A stretch of DNA of 64,000 bases from Prorocentrum cordatum (GCA_963575745.1 CAUYUJ010017782.1:744013-808012), one strand, 5' to 3'; positions 50,291-61,946 are shown, numbered from the stretch's first letter. The notes: generated from the letters alone by a model not told the origin. Made by a program: numbers and translations.

Positions 50291-51896
50291 GCCGCGGGAA
50301 GCCGGGTCAGGAGGGCTCTGGGACGATTGCGCGTCTCATTCACACGGTGCGCGTCGCATTCACACGATTCGCAACCGATTCATGGCCTCAGTCATCCGGG
50401 CTAGGTTTGGGCCTCCTTGCGAGAAACCAGCAGAGAGAGAGAGAGAGAGAGAGACGCCCTGTAAGCGGTCAGCCCGATCGTAGGTCGCTTCTCCAATGAC
50501 AGAACTGCCCTTATTCTTGCCAGGGAATCATGAGCTCGAGCACTGGGAGGTACTTAGGATGCTATCTGCAATCTGCAGCGCCTGCACAGACCAGCAGTGT
50601 ACATGGAGAACGCATGTTTTCGCAGGGGGGACCACGCAGAGGACCTCAGACCATCAATCAGGGTGTTGGGTTTTTTTTGATGCTGACAGGCGCAGGGGAG
50701 TCACCATTCTCCAAGATCTCGAAGCTGTTTCCCAGGTGGTCCCACCTTTCAAGGCTCTCGTTCTGTCTCCCTGGGAGGCGCATTTCGTCTGGCGCCCAGT
50801 GGGGGCTTGGTTAATTCTTTCAGCCGTTGCTTTGTTTCCGCGCTGGCTGTCAGTTGACCGATTGGTCTATTTTATCGCATTTAGGTAGGGGCACGCATGA
50901 CCCAGCGGGACAGCGCAGGGGAGTGAAATTTTTGATTCTTCGTGTATCCCTGTCAGCCCATCGATGCTCATGATAGTTTTTTCTTCCGTTCCTCCTCCCT
51001 CTTCCCATCCTTTCTGCCTCCTATTCCTGGCGTCGCCCATTCCTGCTCTCCTCTCACACGGATCCGGTCCCATTTGTCGCGCCAGCGCCCTCCCGCTCAT
51101 TTTTGCACACCTCTCCCGCGGATCATGCCACACACAGAGCTCCATCTACGGCCCAAGCGGGCACGCCCGCATGGCTTCCCCACTCCCATGTCTGCACAAC
51201 CCTCACACGCATGATGCCACAAAGGCAGTTTCACCCACGGGCCCACCGGGTAAGTTCGCACAGCGCCAACCTGCCCATTTCGGCACACCCGTCACACGGA
51301 TTGTGCTTCATAAGGCGCTCCAACTACGGCTCCCGTGGGCAAGTTCGCATGCGGGTCTCCGCCCATTTCAGCGCCCCCTCAATCGGATCGAGCCCCACAG
51401 GAAGCTCCACTTGCAGCCCCGGCCTGCGCGCTCGCATGCGGGTGTCCGTCCATTATTTCGGCAGCCGCTTTACATGGATCGTACCTCACAGGGGGTTGAG
51501 CTCGCTCCTGCGCGCTTGCTTCGCAGTCTACTCCCCGTGGCGCGCAGCATATGAAGAGATGGCCACGCCCAACGCTGCACGCAGCTGGGCAGGGTTGGGC
51601 CTTTCGCCAGACCTTTTTGCATCAGTCGCGCCTCTGGGCTCCCCGAGAGGTGCTATGAGCGGGGGTGCAATGCCAACAGGCAGGGCTGCTCACGTTCCGA
51701 TTCGATGCGATCCGATCCGACACGAAGCGATTCCCTCTCCAGCCTGCAGGGGCCGAGCCCGATCCGCGATCCCAAACGATCCGATCCCGATGCGACTCCG
51801 CGCCGATTCATGCGCGATCCGATCCGTTTCCGATCCGATCCGGTTTCGCGATTCGGCCCAGCTGAGACCTGCCAGCGGCGTGGCGCGCCGCCACAG
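50291..51896 (+). other. Intron 5 (1,606 bases, GC-AG)
   Basis: Holds a GA microsatellite at about 50431-50454, a degenerate tandem of 85-90-base units at 51046-51490 (listed separately) and a CGATCCGAT-type tract at 51690-51845. No coding element. Confidence 0.7.
51046..51490 (+). repeat. Degenerate tandem repeat, unit about 85-90 bases
   Basis: About five to six units, each with C(T/C)C(A/C)CACGGAT(C/T) ... CCACA ... GCTCCA(T/C)(C/T)TACGGCCC ... GCGGGCACG(C/T) ... CCCATTTC(G/A)GC. Similarity between units is moderate. Confidence 0.6.
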
Positions 51897-51976
51897 GCAG
51901 CGGAATCAATCTATGCCGGCATCGGCCAGACGCCTAAGACGATGGGCGCGATGGGCAACGTGTCGGTGTCGCTCGG
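51897..51976 (+). CDS. PIC: Phosphate carrier exon F
   Basis: Twenty-six codons encode AAESIYAGIGQTPKTMGAMG and NVSVSL plus two bases (GG). This is the variable loop between repeats 2 and 3 and the start of transmembrane helix 5. The frame joins exactly with exon E (QQQ|AAES) and with exon G (GG + A = Gly, then SGVIAG). The donor is CTCGG|GCGCCA, a GC donor; the acceptor CGCCGCCACAG. Confidence 0.85.
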
Positions 51977-52800
51977 GCGCCATCTGTTTTCTGCTCATAG
52001 GGCAAGGGTGCATGAGGGATGGAATGGTGTGTGGATCGGCGTTTGATGGAAGATGTGTGTGACACGATGGCGACGAGGATGGTTAGCCACGAAGTCGAAA
52101 AGGGTCCCGAGGGAAACGGGTTCCGAGGTGCCTTTTGCCGCTCTCGGGCTCCCCGAGCCCTCCACGGGCCCACGGACAGGAGGACGACGGGGGCCGGCTG
52201 ATCTTCCTGTTTGGCACGATGCGCGAGGTATGACACAGATGGAGGCAGGACGGAACCGGTCAACGGTCAGGAGCACATCGTGGAGAGTAGGGAGAGCACG
52301 CAGGAGGGCGAACAGTGCGCATCCCAGAGCGCACCAAGAGGCAGGCAGCGCAGAGGCGGAGGGAGGCGCCGGGTGGAACAACACGCGGAATTATGGGATT
52401 CCACGCGGGATGGCGCAAGAAGACCGAGGAATTTCCACGCAAGATGAGGCAATATTTTCACGTGGCATGATGGGATTTCCATCTCTAAGGGTACCGAGAT
52501 GACAAAAGAAAGCGCGCAGCACCGCCCTGCAGGAAGCGGACATACATCTGGGGAAGAGCGAAACGGAGAGGAGGCGGGGGGAGAGAAAATAAGGGAGCAG
52601 ACGATACATGTTTGAGTGTCCTTTTGGCGTGCTGGGTGGTCCTGTGGTTGTTCTGGGGGCCCTGGGTGAATGTGGTGTGGGAGGAGGGGGGAAGAGGGGA
52701 GAGGAGACGGGGGAGGAGGAGGGGAGAGGAGCTAAGAAGGAAGAGGAGGGGAAGTAGACGAAAGATGAGAAGAAGGATTAGGATAATGCGGATGCTGAGT
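51977..52800 (+). other. Start of intron 6
   Basis: GC-rich, then a purine-rich stretch at 52680-52765 (GGAGGGGGGAAGAGGGG). No gene. Confidence 0.45.
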
Positions 52801-52804
52801 TCCC

Positions 52805-53020
52805 AGTTCTAGAGCACCTTGTTTTTCAAAAGGGGAAGTCTCAGTCATCAGACTGTGCCCCTGGCTCCGGTTTTTACACCAGCGGCTCCCGCCTGTTACT
52901 TCCTCACAATTCATTCCGACTGGCGCTCTCGCTCGGGAGTTCCTCACAAATTATTCCAGAATCAGAATCGCACTCGCGCGTTGTTTTTCTTGCAATTTAT
53001 TCAGACGCCGCGCCCTCGAC
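52805..53020 (+). repeat. Dispersed repeat family 3 (CTCACAATTCATTC family), copy 1, partial
   Basis: Shares TTTTTCAAAAGGGGAAG, CGGCTCCCGCCTG, TTCCTCACAATTCATTC and CAGACGCCGCGCCCTCGACA with later copies. Confidence 0.65.
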
Positions 53021-53164
53021 ACTCATGAATCACGCTCCCGCTGTTGTCTTTCTTACGGTTTATCCGTAAGGGCTTCGCCCCCATGCCGCCGGTCCCCCGT
53101 CTTAGAATGGGACCTGCCAGGGCTGTGTTGGGATGTCTTGGCGCTGACGTGAAGCAATGTCGGG

Positions 53165-53620
53165 ACTTCATAAACTGCGGAATATCTTACAAGTACGAAT
53201 CTTGCATACTTTTCGAGGGTTTATGACTTCGGGGGCGCGAATATTGGATACTCTACAAGGATTTGTTTCGGGTACGCGGACATTGTATTCTTTACGAGAA
53301 TGTATGGCTTCGGGGAAGCGAATATGGTATGATTTACGGAGGTTTATGGCCTCGAGGGCGCGAGTATAAAGTAATTTACAAGGGTTCATGGCCTCGGGGA
53401 TGCGAATCTTGTATGATTTATATGGGTTTATGGTCTCGGGAGCGCGAATATGGTATACTTTACAAGGGTTTATGGCTTCGGGGACGCGAATTATGGTTTC
53501 GGGAACGCGAATATTGTATAATTTGCGAGGTTTCATGTCCTCGGGGACGCGAATCTTTTGTAATTTATTTGGGATTATGGCCTCGGGGACGCGAATATCA
53601 TGTATTTTTACTTGTCCTCG
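53165..53620 (+). repeat. Minisatellite, unit about 44-47 bases
   Basis: About ten units of the form TTTACGAGGGTTTATGGC(C/T)TCGGGG(A/G)CGCGAATATTGTAT with point changes and a shortened unit near 53490. AT-rich compared with its surroundings. Confidence 0.88.
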
Positions 53621-53639
53621 CCCCCTCAGGAATTCAAAC

Positions 53640-54180
53640 AACGCGATCTGGGTTTGTGAAAAAAGCTGGTTTGGGGCTCCCTACCCTCGCACGTTCAGCA
53701 ACAAGTGACAGTAAGGAAGCAGAAAGCAGGACTGTAACAGAGGAAACTGGAAGCTGCAACTGGAACAGGGAGCTGCAATACTCACCCTCGCAGCCTGGTG
53801 GCCCCGCAAGGGGGCCGGCGGACTTGGGAATCGCGCTATCCCTCGAGACTTCCTCGCAATTCATGCAGGACTCACGCTTCAGCAACCCGTCTGCTTGACC
53901 TGGCCACCTGGGCCCGCCCGCCCGACCCGCTCGTTAGGGTCCGCCCGCCTGACCCAACCTTCTGGTTCTGCCGCTTGCCTTCCTGTTCCTAGCCCCCCTC
54001 CTGCTAATTTCTCTTGTGCTCCATCCTTCCCTCTCCTCGTTGTCCCCTTCCTCTTCCCTTCCCCTGTTGTTGGGGCCGTGCCATCTACACGTGGCAAGTA
54101 AGGAAGATATGCCCCCAAGGGGTATGATCTAAGACGAAAGGGGGGGAATCGAAGGTTCGGCACATTGATGCAGAATGACA
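53640..54180 (+). repeat. Dispersed repeat family 3, copy 2
   Basis: CTCGAGACTTCCTCGCAATTCATGC, GGACTCACGCTTCAGCAACC, CGACCTGGCCxCCTGGGCCC, then a TCTGGTTCTGCC/CTAGCCCCCCTCCTGCTA segment, GTGCTCCATCCTTCCC, and an end ACGTGGCAAGTAAGGAAGAT. The same order is seen at 54370, 55040 and partly at 56250-56620. Confidence 0.75.
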
Positions 54181-54369
54181 CGCGAGCAGATGAGAGCGAC
54201 CAGTCTTAAAGTGATTGATACGATTCAATTTTTTATTTAAACAGTTTATCATTGTGGATCACCCTTCCGGAGCCTATTGTTTTTTTTTTGGTTGAAGGGC
54301 CACTTTAGGGTTTATACTTTGTTGTTTTAAAAGGAAGATCTTGCGCCTCAGATTTGGCCCCTAGCTTTC
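54181..54369 (+). other. AT-rich spacer between family-3 copies
   Basis: T-rich, includes a TTTTTTTTT run; probably part of the repeat unit. Confidence 0.4.
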
Positions 54370-54800
54370 GAACCACAGCAACAACAACAGCTCCCGCCTC
54401 ATACTTCGTCAACATTTGTATTCAAAATCGCACTCTTGCGTGGGATTTCCTCACAATGTATCCAGGAATCGCGCTGTCACGGGGTACTTCCTTACTGTTT
54501 ATTGAGACGCCGAGCCTGCTCTCGCTCTGGTTCTGCCGCTTGTTCTCCTGCTCCTAACCTCCCTTCTGCTACTCTCTCTCGTACTTCATCCTTCTCCCCC
54601 TTGCCACTTCCCTCCTTCCTCCCTTCTCGCACTCCTTTCCTCCTCGCTCTCTCTTGCTTTCTGTCTTCCTCCTCTTCCTGTTTTAGGGGCTGCGCTGACT
54701 AGACGTGGCATGTAAGGAAGATATACCCTCAAGGAGGGTACGATCGAAGACGAAGAGGACGGGTATCGAGGGTTTGGGATATTCGTTGATTGACACGCGA
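54370..54800 (+). repeat. Dispersed repeat family 3, copy 3
   Basis: CAGCAACAACAACAGCTCCC, TTCCTCACAATGTATCCAGG, CTGGTTCTGCCGCTTG, CTTCATCCTTCTCCC, GACTAGACGTGGCATGTAAGGAAGAT. Confidence 0.75.
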
Positions 54801-54847
54801 GCGAATGAATGGGAATATTATGAAAAAGATAGTTACTTTTCATTTAT

Positions 54848-54978
<131 letters not shown>

Positions 54979-55039
54979 CCCCCCTGTGGCCATGGTGCTT
55001 TTTCAATAAAAGTGCTCCTCCTGGGGCTCGCACCTTGTA

Positions 55040-55610
55040 TTTCACAAGTAAATTCTTGAGCTTCAGATTGGCTTGTCGGCCCTCAGTTTACAACAAGAAC
55101 AACGGCTCCCGCTTGATATTCCCTCACAATTCCTACCAAAATTGCGCTCTCGCGCGGGACACCCTCATAATGTATCCAAGAATCGCGCTCTCGAGTGGGA
55201 CTTCCTTGCAGTTTATTCAAACGCCGCGCCCTCGACACTCAGGAATCACGCTCTCGCTTTGGCCTTTCTCACGATTTACTTGGGAATTGTGCCATCCCTC
55301 GAGACTTCCTCGCGATCCATGCAGGACTCACGCTTCAGCAACCCGCCTTCTCGACCTGGCCGCCTGGGCCCGCCCGCCCGACCCGCCCGTTAAGGTCCCG
55401 CCCGCCCGACTTGCCCGTCTGGTTCTGCCACGCATTTCCTGTTGCTAGCCCCCCCCTCCTAGTCTCGCTCGTGCTCCATCCCGCTCCCTCCCCTCGTTGT
55501 CCCCTTCCTTCCACCCGTCCTTTTTTCTCCTGTTTCAGGGTCTGCGCCAAATACGTGGCAGGCAAGGAAGAGACCTATACGACCACCCTTCGGGTGATAA
55601 GGAGGTTGTT
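55040..55610 (+). repeat. Dispersed repeat family 3, copy 4
   Basis: The longest copy: CAAGAACAACGGCTCCCGC, CTCGCGCGGGACACCCTCAT, AGACTTCCTCGCGATCCATG, CGACCTGGCCGCCTGGGCCC, TCTGCGCCAAATACGTGGCA. Confidence 0.75.
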
Positions 55611-55644
55611 GGTGGGTGGGAGAGGAGGGGGGGGAACCAACATC

Positions 55645-56110
55645 AGACTCAATCGATCTCACTATCGATCTCACTCAGCGGGACACCACGGGACACCACG
55701 GGACACTTGTCGATCTCACTATCGATCTCACTATCGATCTCACTCAACGGGACACCATGGGACACCACGGGCCACCACGAGACAACACGGGACACCGAGG
55801 GACATCTCTCGATCTCATTATCGGTCTCACTAGCGATCTCACTATCGATCTCTCTCAACGGGACACCGTAGGACACCACGGGACACCTGTCGATCTCGTT
55901 ATCGATCTCACTATCGATCTTACTTTTTGGGACACCACGGGACACCGCTAGGGCCACCGCCAGACGGACGGACGGACGGGGGAGAATCATTTGTCTTGAC
56001 TTCGCGCTAGCAACGGCGGACACCACGGGACACCACGGGACACCACGGGACACCACGGGACACCGCGGGACACCGCTAGGGCCACCGCTGGACGGACGGA
56101 CGGGGGAGAA
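55645..56110 (+). repeat. Tandem CGATCTCACTAT and GGGACACCAC repeats
   Basis: Two short motifs, ATCGATCTCACT and ACGGGACACC, alternate in arrays. A 100-base block (GCTAGGGCCACCGC...GACTTCGC(G/C)CTAGCAACGG) is duplicated at about 55945-56015 and 56065-56135. Confidence 0.85.
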
Positions 56111-56249
56111 TCATTTGTCTTGACTTCGCCCTAGCAACGGCTGGTTCATTCCTCTCGAACGCCCACGCATCTTCGCCTAGCCCGCACGCACGACACGAAC
56201 GAAACGAAACGATTTCCCGGTTGAGGGTCTCCGTTCCACTGCGATCTCA

Positions 56250-56620
56250 CTCCGATATCCTTAAGCGGCTACGGTGTAAGACGAAGAGGGCGGGCACCGA
56301 GGGTCTGGGATATACGTGTTGAGTGGCACGCGAGCAGATTCGAGCGAGCAGTCTTAATGATTTTTCATTTGAAGTGCTCCTCCCGGGGCTCCCACCCTGT
56401 CTGTTATAAGAGAAAGCTTGGTGTAACCAGATTGCCTTGTTGGGTTCCGAACCACAGCAACAACGGCTCCCGCCTGATAGTTCCTCATAATGTATTCCCA
56501 AATCGCGTTCTTGTGCGGGGTTTCTTCACAATGTCTGCAGGAATCGCGCTCTCGCGTGGGACATCCTGGCAATTCATTCAGACGCCGCGCCCTCGACTCT
56601 CAGGAATCACGCTCTCGCTT
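56250..56620 (+). repeat. Dispersed repeat family 3, copy 5
   Basis: GATTTTTCATTTGAAGTGCT, CCGAACCACAGCAACAACGG, AATGTATTCCCAAATCGCGT, CAGACGCCGCGCCCTCGACT. It abuts the truncated end of the Helitron-like fragment at about 56620. Confidence 0.7.
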
Positions 56621-56834
56621 TGGTGTGGGCCCTCCCGGTCGCGCCGGGCCCGCCCACGTCGCCCGTGCCCCACGTCTTGGAGGTGGCGGCCGCGGACAAG
56701 TCCTCAGGAGACACCTGGTACACCAGCTCCTCGCGGAGCAGATGCATTGACGTGCATTGCTGGAAAGATGCGGGTGCAGTCATGGGCAGGCCGAAAACTC
56801 CATCGCTGTAAGGGAAGTCGTCGGGAGAACACAT
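56607..56834 (-). pseudogene. Helitron_like_N-type segment
   Basis: The minus frame reads FDVQPELWSMCSPDDFPYSD, GVFGLPMTAPASFQQCTSMH and LLREELVYQVSPEDL. (L/D)FPY(G/S)DGVFGLP with a following TFQQ-like string is the best recognisable mark of the Helitron-like N-terminal domain. Truncated immediately after by sequence of family 3. Confidence 0.5.
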
Positions 56835-56881
56835 GGACCAGAGCTCTGGCTGTACATCGAAAGCGGTCTCGTGGCGGTGCC

Positions 56882-57922
56882 TTAGGCATGCCCCTCCACG
56901 CCTCCCAGTGCCTCCGACTTGCCCTGCTCTTCCGAGTTCTTCAACGCCTCATCGTGGCCAATGATCTGGTGCGCCAAGCTGCGATCGAGCATGCCTTTGG
57001 CGCTGACCTGCAGCTGTTTGATCAGGCGCCAGCGCGGGCGGCCGTTGCCGGAGGCCTCCTCGCGCATGGAGGCTTGCAGGGTCTCGAGTTCAGCATGCAC
57101 CTTGCGGACCGCCTGGAGCTCGTCGAGGTCGTCGCTGGTCGCGGCATCGACGCATAAAGACATGGCTGGGAGCGCCTCGGCGGGGAAATCGGGTCGGGCA
57201 GCGCGGCGTTCGGATCGTTCTCCCCCTCCTCCTTCGCCTCCTCCTCCTCCTTCTCCTCCTCCGCCTCGTGCACGGACGCGCACTCCTACCCGTCCACTCA
57301 CGAAGCTCTCGTGGGCCGCGGCGCAGGCGTCTGCGGGGCTCTCCATCAGGTGCTCCAGCTGCTCCGAGACCTCGATGGGCATTGCGATGCGTCGCACGGC
57401 CTCGGGGACGGACCCGGCGTCGCTCATGTCGGCGTCAGCTCTGGGTTGTTGAAGGTCATGTCGCTGCACGAGGCCGAATGGGAGGTGAAGAAGCCGGCGG
57501 CGCCCATGTACTCGCCTCTTCGCATGTTGGCCATCCAGGCCCTGCTCAGGTCGTCCACGTCGGCCCCTGCCAGCGCGATGACGACGCCCCCGGCTTGGAA
57601 TCGCTGCGCCTCGGCAGGAGGGGCGGGAAGCTCGCGACTGTTCGGGAGATCCACCTCGCGAGAGGTCCACAGAGGCACCGCACGGGCAACGCGCGCCAGC
57701 CATGGCAGAACCCCACCGCCACCATTGAACGAGAAACAACCAAAAAATCTGATGGCTGGCGCGCGCCCCCAGGAGTGCAGTCTGAGATCCCCCAATCTTG
57801 GCCTGCGGGAAGCATGTGAAGTTTCCGACAGGCCCCCCCTGCCGTTCGTCTCGAGGACCTCTCTTCTCGGGCTCGGCGATGATCTTGTTCACGCACGCGC
57901 GGCCCCGGGCCAGCGAGCGCAC
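56882..57922 (-). pseudogene. Helitron-like fragment, middle region
   Basis: Two overlapping frames share this segment: one gives CVNKIIAEPEKRGPRDERQG then, after a shift near 57795, LRLHSWGRAPAIRFFGCFSF and VVIALAGADVDDLSRAWMAN; the other resumes at MSDAGSVPEAVRRIAMPIEV with a coiled, acidic C-terminal part (AVRKVHAELETLQASMREEA, LIKQLQVSAKGMLDRSLAHQ). A Gly/Glu-rich run near 57230-57280 is a CTC microsatellite. Confidence 0.4.
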
Positions 57923-58382
57923 CTCCGTGTCCCGCAGTGGTTCGCCGCCAGGTCGGAGAGGAAAGGTTGCTCAGGTTACTCGGCCAATCCAGTTGTCCTT
58001 CGCCAGCGCATTAGTTGGCATTTCCGCTTCTGGCGCGCCCGTCAGCAATTTGCCGCCATCGAGAAAGACCTTCACGAAGGGCGCCCGCCCGTGGAGCAGC
58101 CATCGCCACTCGGACCTGTGGGCGCACGACGCGCTGGAGGCCCACGGCTCGTGCCGCGGGACGAGCGGCCATCTCGCGGCACAGCGCTGCACGGCGAGAA
58201 ACGCGTGGACCCTCGCGGCGGCCTCGGGGCGCGCGGCGAAGCGAGCCTTGCGCGGCGGGGCCGTGCCCTCGGCCGGCGGCAATGCCGGGGGGCCCTGGGG
58301 TTGCGTGCCCGCGGGCACGTCCTCCGCGCTACCCCTGGCGCCGTCTGCCTCCACCCTTTGCCAGCTTTGTTTTCGAGCAGGT

Positions 58383-59872
58383 TCATCTCATAAAGGTTAG
58401 GGGTTTTGATTCAACGCTATGGTACTTGATGGGAGCAGCCGCTCCACTTTCAAGAGCACGTCTCCATTCTTCAGCTTCTTCCAAAAAGATTTCTAGATGC
58501 TCCGCCAGTTTCTCCCCAGCGCCCGCATCCTGCTCGGGGTCCACGGGCTTCACGAACAAGTCCGCGTCGAAAAGCTCCTCCGGCCAGAAGGAGCGCGCGC
58601 AGACAACGCAGCCGCTCAGGGCGTGGCAAATGGCTGGGGCGACCTCCTGCCCTCGAAGTGCCCTCCCAATCCCGCCCCCAGCGGGCTCTGCGTCTGATTC
58701 TCTGCGAATCGTCCGAGCGCGCGGCGCTGCTCCGCGCCCCAGACCTCGAACTGCCCCCCCGTCTGCTCGTCCGCGAGCCTTGTCTTTCGGATTCCCCCCG
58801 CAACTCGCCGCGATTCCAGCGAGCTCCGCTCCACCTCTGGCATGTCTACGTGCCCCTCCCACCAGTGCTCCTGTAATGTAACAACTTCTTCGCGGTGATA
58901 TCCTGGCCATGCAGGTAGCGCGGGCACGGCTGGCAGCGCGCGGGCTCCCTGAGCCACTCGCGCCGGCTGCCGAGAATTGCGCCGTCCGGGACATGGGCCT
59001 CGGTCTGGCGGACTGTGTCCCGCAACACAATGGCCAGGACCACTCTCTCCCAGGGGACCAAGTCCCGGGGCGAGAGCTGAGAGCTGCCGGCGCAGCAGGA
59101 AGCCGTGCTCGTCCCTGACATCGCCCAGCCGCGCGCGGCGAAGAAGCTTCAGGCCGTTGAGTAGCAGGCGATCGGGATCGTCTCTCGTCCTGGTCGAGGG
59201 CCTCACGTTCATGTGGCCATGCTCCTCGTAGTGCGCCTGCAACTGCTCGCGTACTGGGCCCGCCTGCCACTCGGGCCGCTGCGCCTCCCGGATCCTGTCG
59301 AGCAGCTGCTGCCACTGCGCCGCGTCGCCTGGCGAGAGCTGCGCGCCCGTGGAGGCGCTGGCGCGCCTGCGGGCCAGCGCGCTCTGCAAGTAGCGGCGGG
59401 CCCAGAGATCGTCGCCACCGAGGAGGTCTGCGTCCAGAGGTCGCGCCGCTGGATGCCTTCGTCCACCGCGCGCAGGCGTAGATTCTCTGGACAAGATCTG
59501 ACGAGCAGCTCCTCTCGCAGCGAGTGCATGCCGTGACGCTTGTTGATGTATTTTGACGCCGCGCGCGCCCGTGGCATTGGCCTCGCGCAACGCGGCCGTG
59601 GAGGTTCACGTCCGCCGCCGAAGCGCCGCCCTCCGCTCGGCATCCATGGCGGTCGCAGTGCCCGGGGCGCACTGTCGGGCCTGGCGGGCGGCCGCCAGCG
59701 TGTCCCTCACGACCTGCTGTTGCTTCCTCTTGTGGGTGGAGGCATTGAAGACTTGGGCCTCTTCCTCCACCCAGTCATCATCGATCGCCGTTCCCTCCTC
59801 GATCTGTCTCTGCCGTTCCGTGCGGCGGGCGCTTTCGAGGTCATAGCGGTTGCGCATCAGGCGCTGTCGCAA
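58383..59872 (-). pseudogene. Helitron-like fragment, N-terminal region
   Basis: Minus frames read LMRNRYDLESARRTERQRQI, KYINKRHGMHSLREELLVRS, WQAGPVREQLQAHYEEHGHM, PWERVVLAIVLRDTVRQTEA, and, near 58640-58400, AICHALSGCVVCARSFWPEE and LAEHLEIFLEEAEEWRRALE. At least three frame changes are needed. The C-x2-C near 58600 and the CQPC near 58940 may be zinc ligands. Assignment rests on order and on the downstream segment. Confidence 0.4.
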
Positions 59873-59930
59873 ATCATCCGTGGTTGGCCGCGTTATTGGA
59901 CGTTAGTCAGTGGGGCTGGCCGTGCCTATC

Positions 59931-60704
59931 GTTGCAGTGGAAGCCTTCATCGTCGCGAAGTGTATAGGAGCTTTTCCATTGGAAGCGATATTGCCGAATA
60001 TTTGTCCCGTTTGTCCTCGAATCGCTAGGCGCTGCCATTTTTTCGCTGTTTCTTACAGCGGCTTCCTATTTTATCGTCGTCCTCGCCGTGTTTCTCCTCA
60101 TCATCCTGCTGAAGTTTCGTCTCCCGTATCATCCTTTTCGTCCTCTTTCCTCCTTCATTCTCTGCGTCTGTGGGGGTGGGGGGTTTGTGCTTGGAATCTT
60201 TGGGCTCTGGCGGTGCGCGGTTGTATCGACGACGCCCCAGCTGCTGGGTCAGAACCTGATGCGTTTTGTTTCACGCAAACTCGTTGATATCCTCTCTTAC
60301 CTGAGTCACGCCAGTCTCAAGCTGGCCAGCCTCCAGCATCAGGGGCAGGATCTTCCACGCAGAAGCCTGAAGACATCTGCCTGTTTTGGCTCCCTTCCTC
60401 TCCCCTTCTCCCCTTCTCCCCCGCTCCCCCCTCCTTGCCCACGCCCTCGTCATCTTCGAAAAGCGTCCTGGGCGACAAGCGTGGGGAATCCATCAGGGTC
60501 GGTTGCGGGGTTGGTTGGGGGATTGGTTAGGGGTTGGTTACAAGTTGGCGGGGCTCACCTTCCATCCATGCCCCTTCCGCCATCAGGTCTCCTTCCTTTC
60601 CGCTCCTCCCATGCGCTCCGCTTTCTCTTCGTTGACCTCCCCCGCTCCTGCCCGTGCCCGTGGATGCAACCAGATGCGGCGGGGGAAGATGAGGTGAAGA
60701 GAGA
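59931..60704 (+). other. Intron 6 sequence without recognised element
   Basis: Pyrimidine-rich near 60390-60440. At 60490-60545 a GGTTGGTTGGGG-type short tandem. No gene seen. Confidence 0.4.
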
Positions 60705-60707
60705 AGG

Positions 60708-60757
<50 letters not shown>

Positions 60758-60767
60758 CGTCGTAGTC

Positions 60768-60819
<52 letters not shown>

Positions 60820-60846
60820 AAGTAGTAGTAGAAGTAGTAGTTAGTG

Positions 60847-60927
<81 letters not shown>

Positions 60928-61048
60928 TAGTAGTCGTAGTCGTAGTAGTCGTAGTAGTCGTAGTGGTAGTAGTAGTGGTAGTAGTAGTCGTAGTAGTAGT
61001 CGTAGTAGTGGTAGTAGTAGTAGTAGTAGTGTAGTAGTAGTAGTAGTA

Positions 61049-61079
<31 letters not shown>

Positions 61080-61128
61080 CGTAGTAGTCGTAGTAGTAGT
61101 AGTAGTCGTAGTAGTAGTAGTAGTAGTA

Positions 61129-61199
<71 letters not shown>

Positions 61200-61206
61200 T
61201 GTTGTG

Positions 61207-61253
<47 letters not shown>

Positions 61254-61292
61254 CGTAGTCGTAGTCGTAGTCGTAGTCGTAGTCGTAGTCAT
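60705..61292 (+). repeat. GTA microsatellite, 590 bases
   Basis: GTA triplets with GTC (GTCGTCGTC at about 61129-61170) and GTG interruptions. Poly-Tyr, poly-Thr and poly-Leu frames on the minus strand are artefacts. Confidence 0.97.
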
Positions 61293-61439
61293 AGTCTGAA
61301 CGCACGGGCTCGCCCCTTGCGCTCATCGTGGTGTGAGCGGCGAGTTTTATTTTGGCTGGGCCTTCCGCTACTGGGCTCGTGCCTATCCCCTTCTCCCGTG
61401 AACTTCGAAAGCGTGCCAATTGTTGCCTCTGCGCTTCAC

Positions 61440-61670
61440 GCTGCCAGCGTTGCTGCCAGGACGCGCACGCCGAGCGTGCCGACTCGCAGGACACGCGCGT
61501 CGGATTAGCAGCGCTGCTGGCAGGAAGCTCATTCCGAGCGTGCTAGCTCACATGGTGGAGCTCGTCGCGCGGCCAAAGATTTGGGCCAGGCTGAGTCCAA
61601 TCCAAGCATGCCACCTGCTAGCGCTGCTGCCCTGAAATTCAGTCCGAGCGTGCTGGCTCGCTTCTGGCGC
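61440..61670 (+). repeat. Degenerate tandem with (T/C)CCGAGCGTGC(T/C)(G/A)(G/A)CTCGC
   Basis: About three units of 70-100 bases, each with GCGCTGCTG, CAGGA or CCTGAAA, and CGAGCGTGCTxGCTCxC. Confidence 0.55.
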
Positions 61671-61870
61671 GCAATTCTTTTCCTGGCAGGGTTGGTTGTT
61701 CCAGGTTCGCCCGAGGGTTTGGCCGCGGTAATTCTTCGATGCGCAATCTCCTCCGCAATCTGTGTATTCTTATGGTCTTGGCTCGTGAGCCATCTCCACG
61801 TCACGTTCTCGTCCGTGCGTCCACCTCGGTTTCTTTTCAGTCGTTCTTCCCTTTTGTGCTCCAACCCCAG
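61671..61870 (+). other. End of intron 6
   Basis: Ends CCCTTTTGTGCTCCAACCCCAG before exon G; a good polypyrimidine/AG acceptor. Confidence 0.6.
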
Positions 61871-61946
61871 ATCCGGCGTGATCGCTGGTGTGGCCGCCGC
61901 GATCATCTCCCACCCGGCGGACACTTTGCTGTCTAAGATCAACAAG
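61871..61946 (+). CDS. PIC: Phosphate carrier exon G (last identified)
   Basis: A completes the Gly codon of exon F; then SGVIAGVAAAIISHPADTLL and SKINK. This is transmembrane helix 5 with the repeat-3 signature P-A-D (PADTLLSK as in yeast MIR1). I end the exon at AACAAG|GCGCTG, a GC donor, because the following open frame (ALHLDTYEHAAAVFYGLRK) does not resemble the carrier. The remaining part (transmembrane helix 6, about 50 residues) was not found before 64000. Confidence 0.86.

Larger units (their letters stand above)
56607..59930 (-). mobile_element. Helitron-like element fragment, N-terminal coding only
   Basis: On the minus strand from about 59900 down, coding-like frames follow one another. 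A basic/acidic N-terminal part (IEEGTAIDDDWVEEEAQVFN) is followed by a segment with RREWLREPARCQPCPRYLHG and VVCARSFWPEELFDADLF, then LAKDNWIGRVT and CVNKIIAEPEKRG (resembling the DUF6570-type region before Helitron proteins), then VVIALAGADVDDLSRAWMAN and finally DFPYSDGVFGLPMTAPASFQ. The last string resembles LFPYGDGVFGLPR(x)PLTFQ of Helitron-like N domains. The Rep/helicase part is missing: the fragment stops at a family-3 repeat. Frames change several times. Confidence 0.5.

Noticed and set aside
60555-61494. Poly-Tyr/Thr/Leu ORFs on the minus strand
   Set aside because: They are read from the GTA microsatellite.
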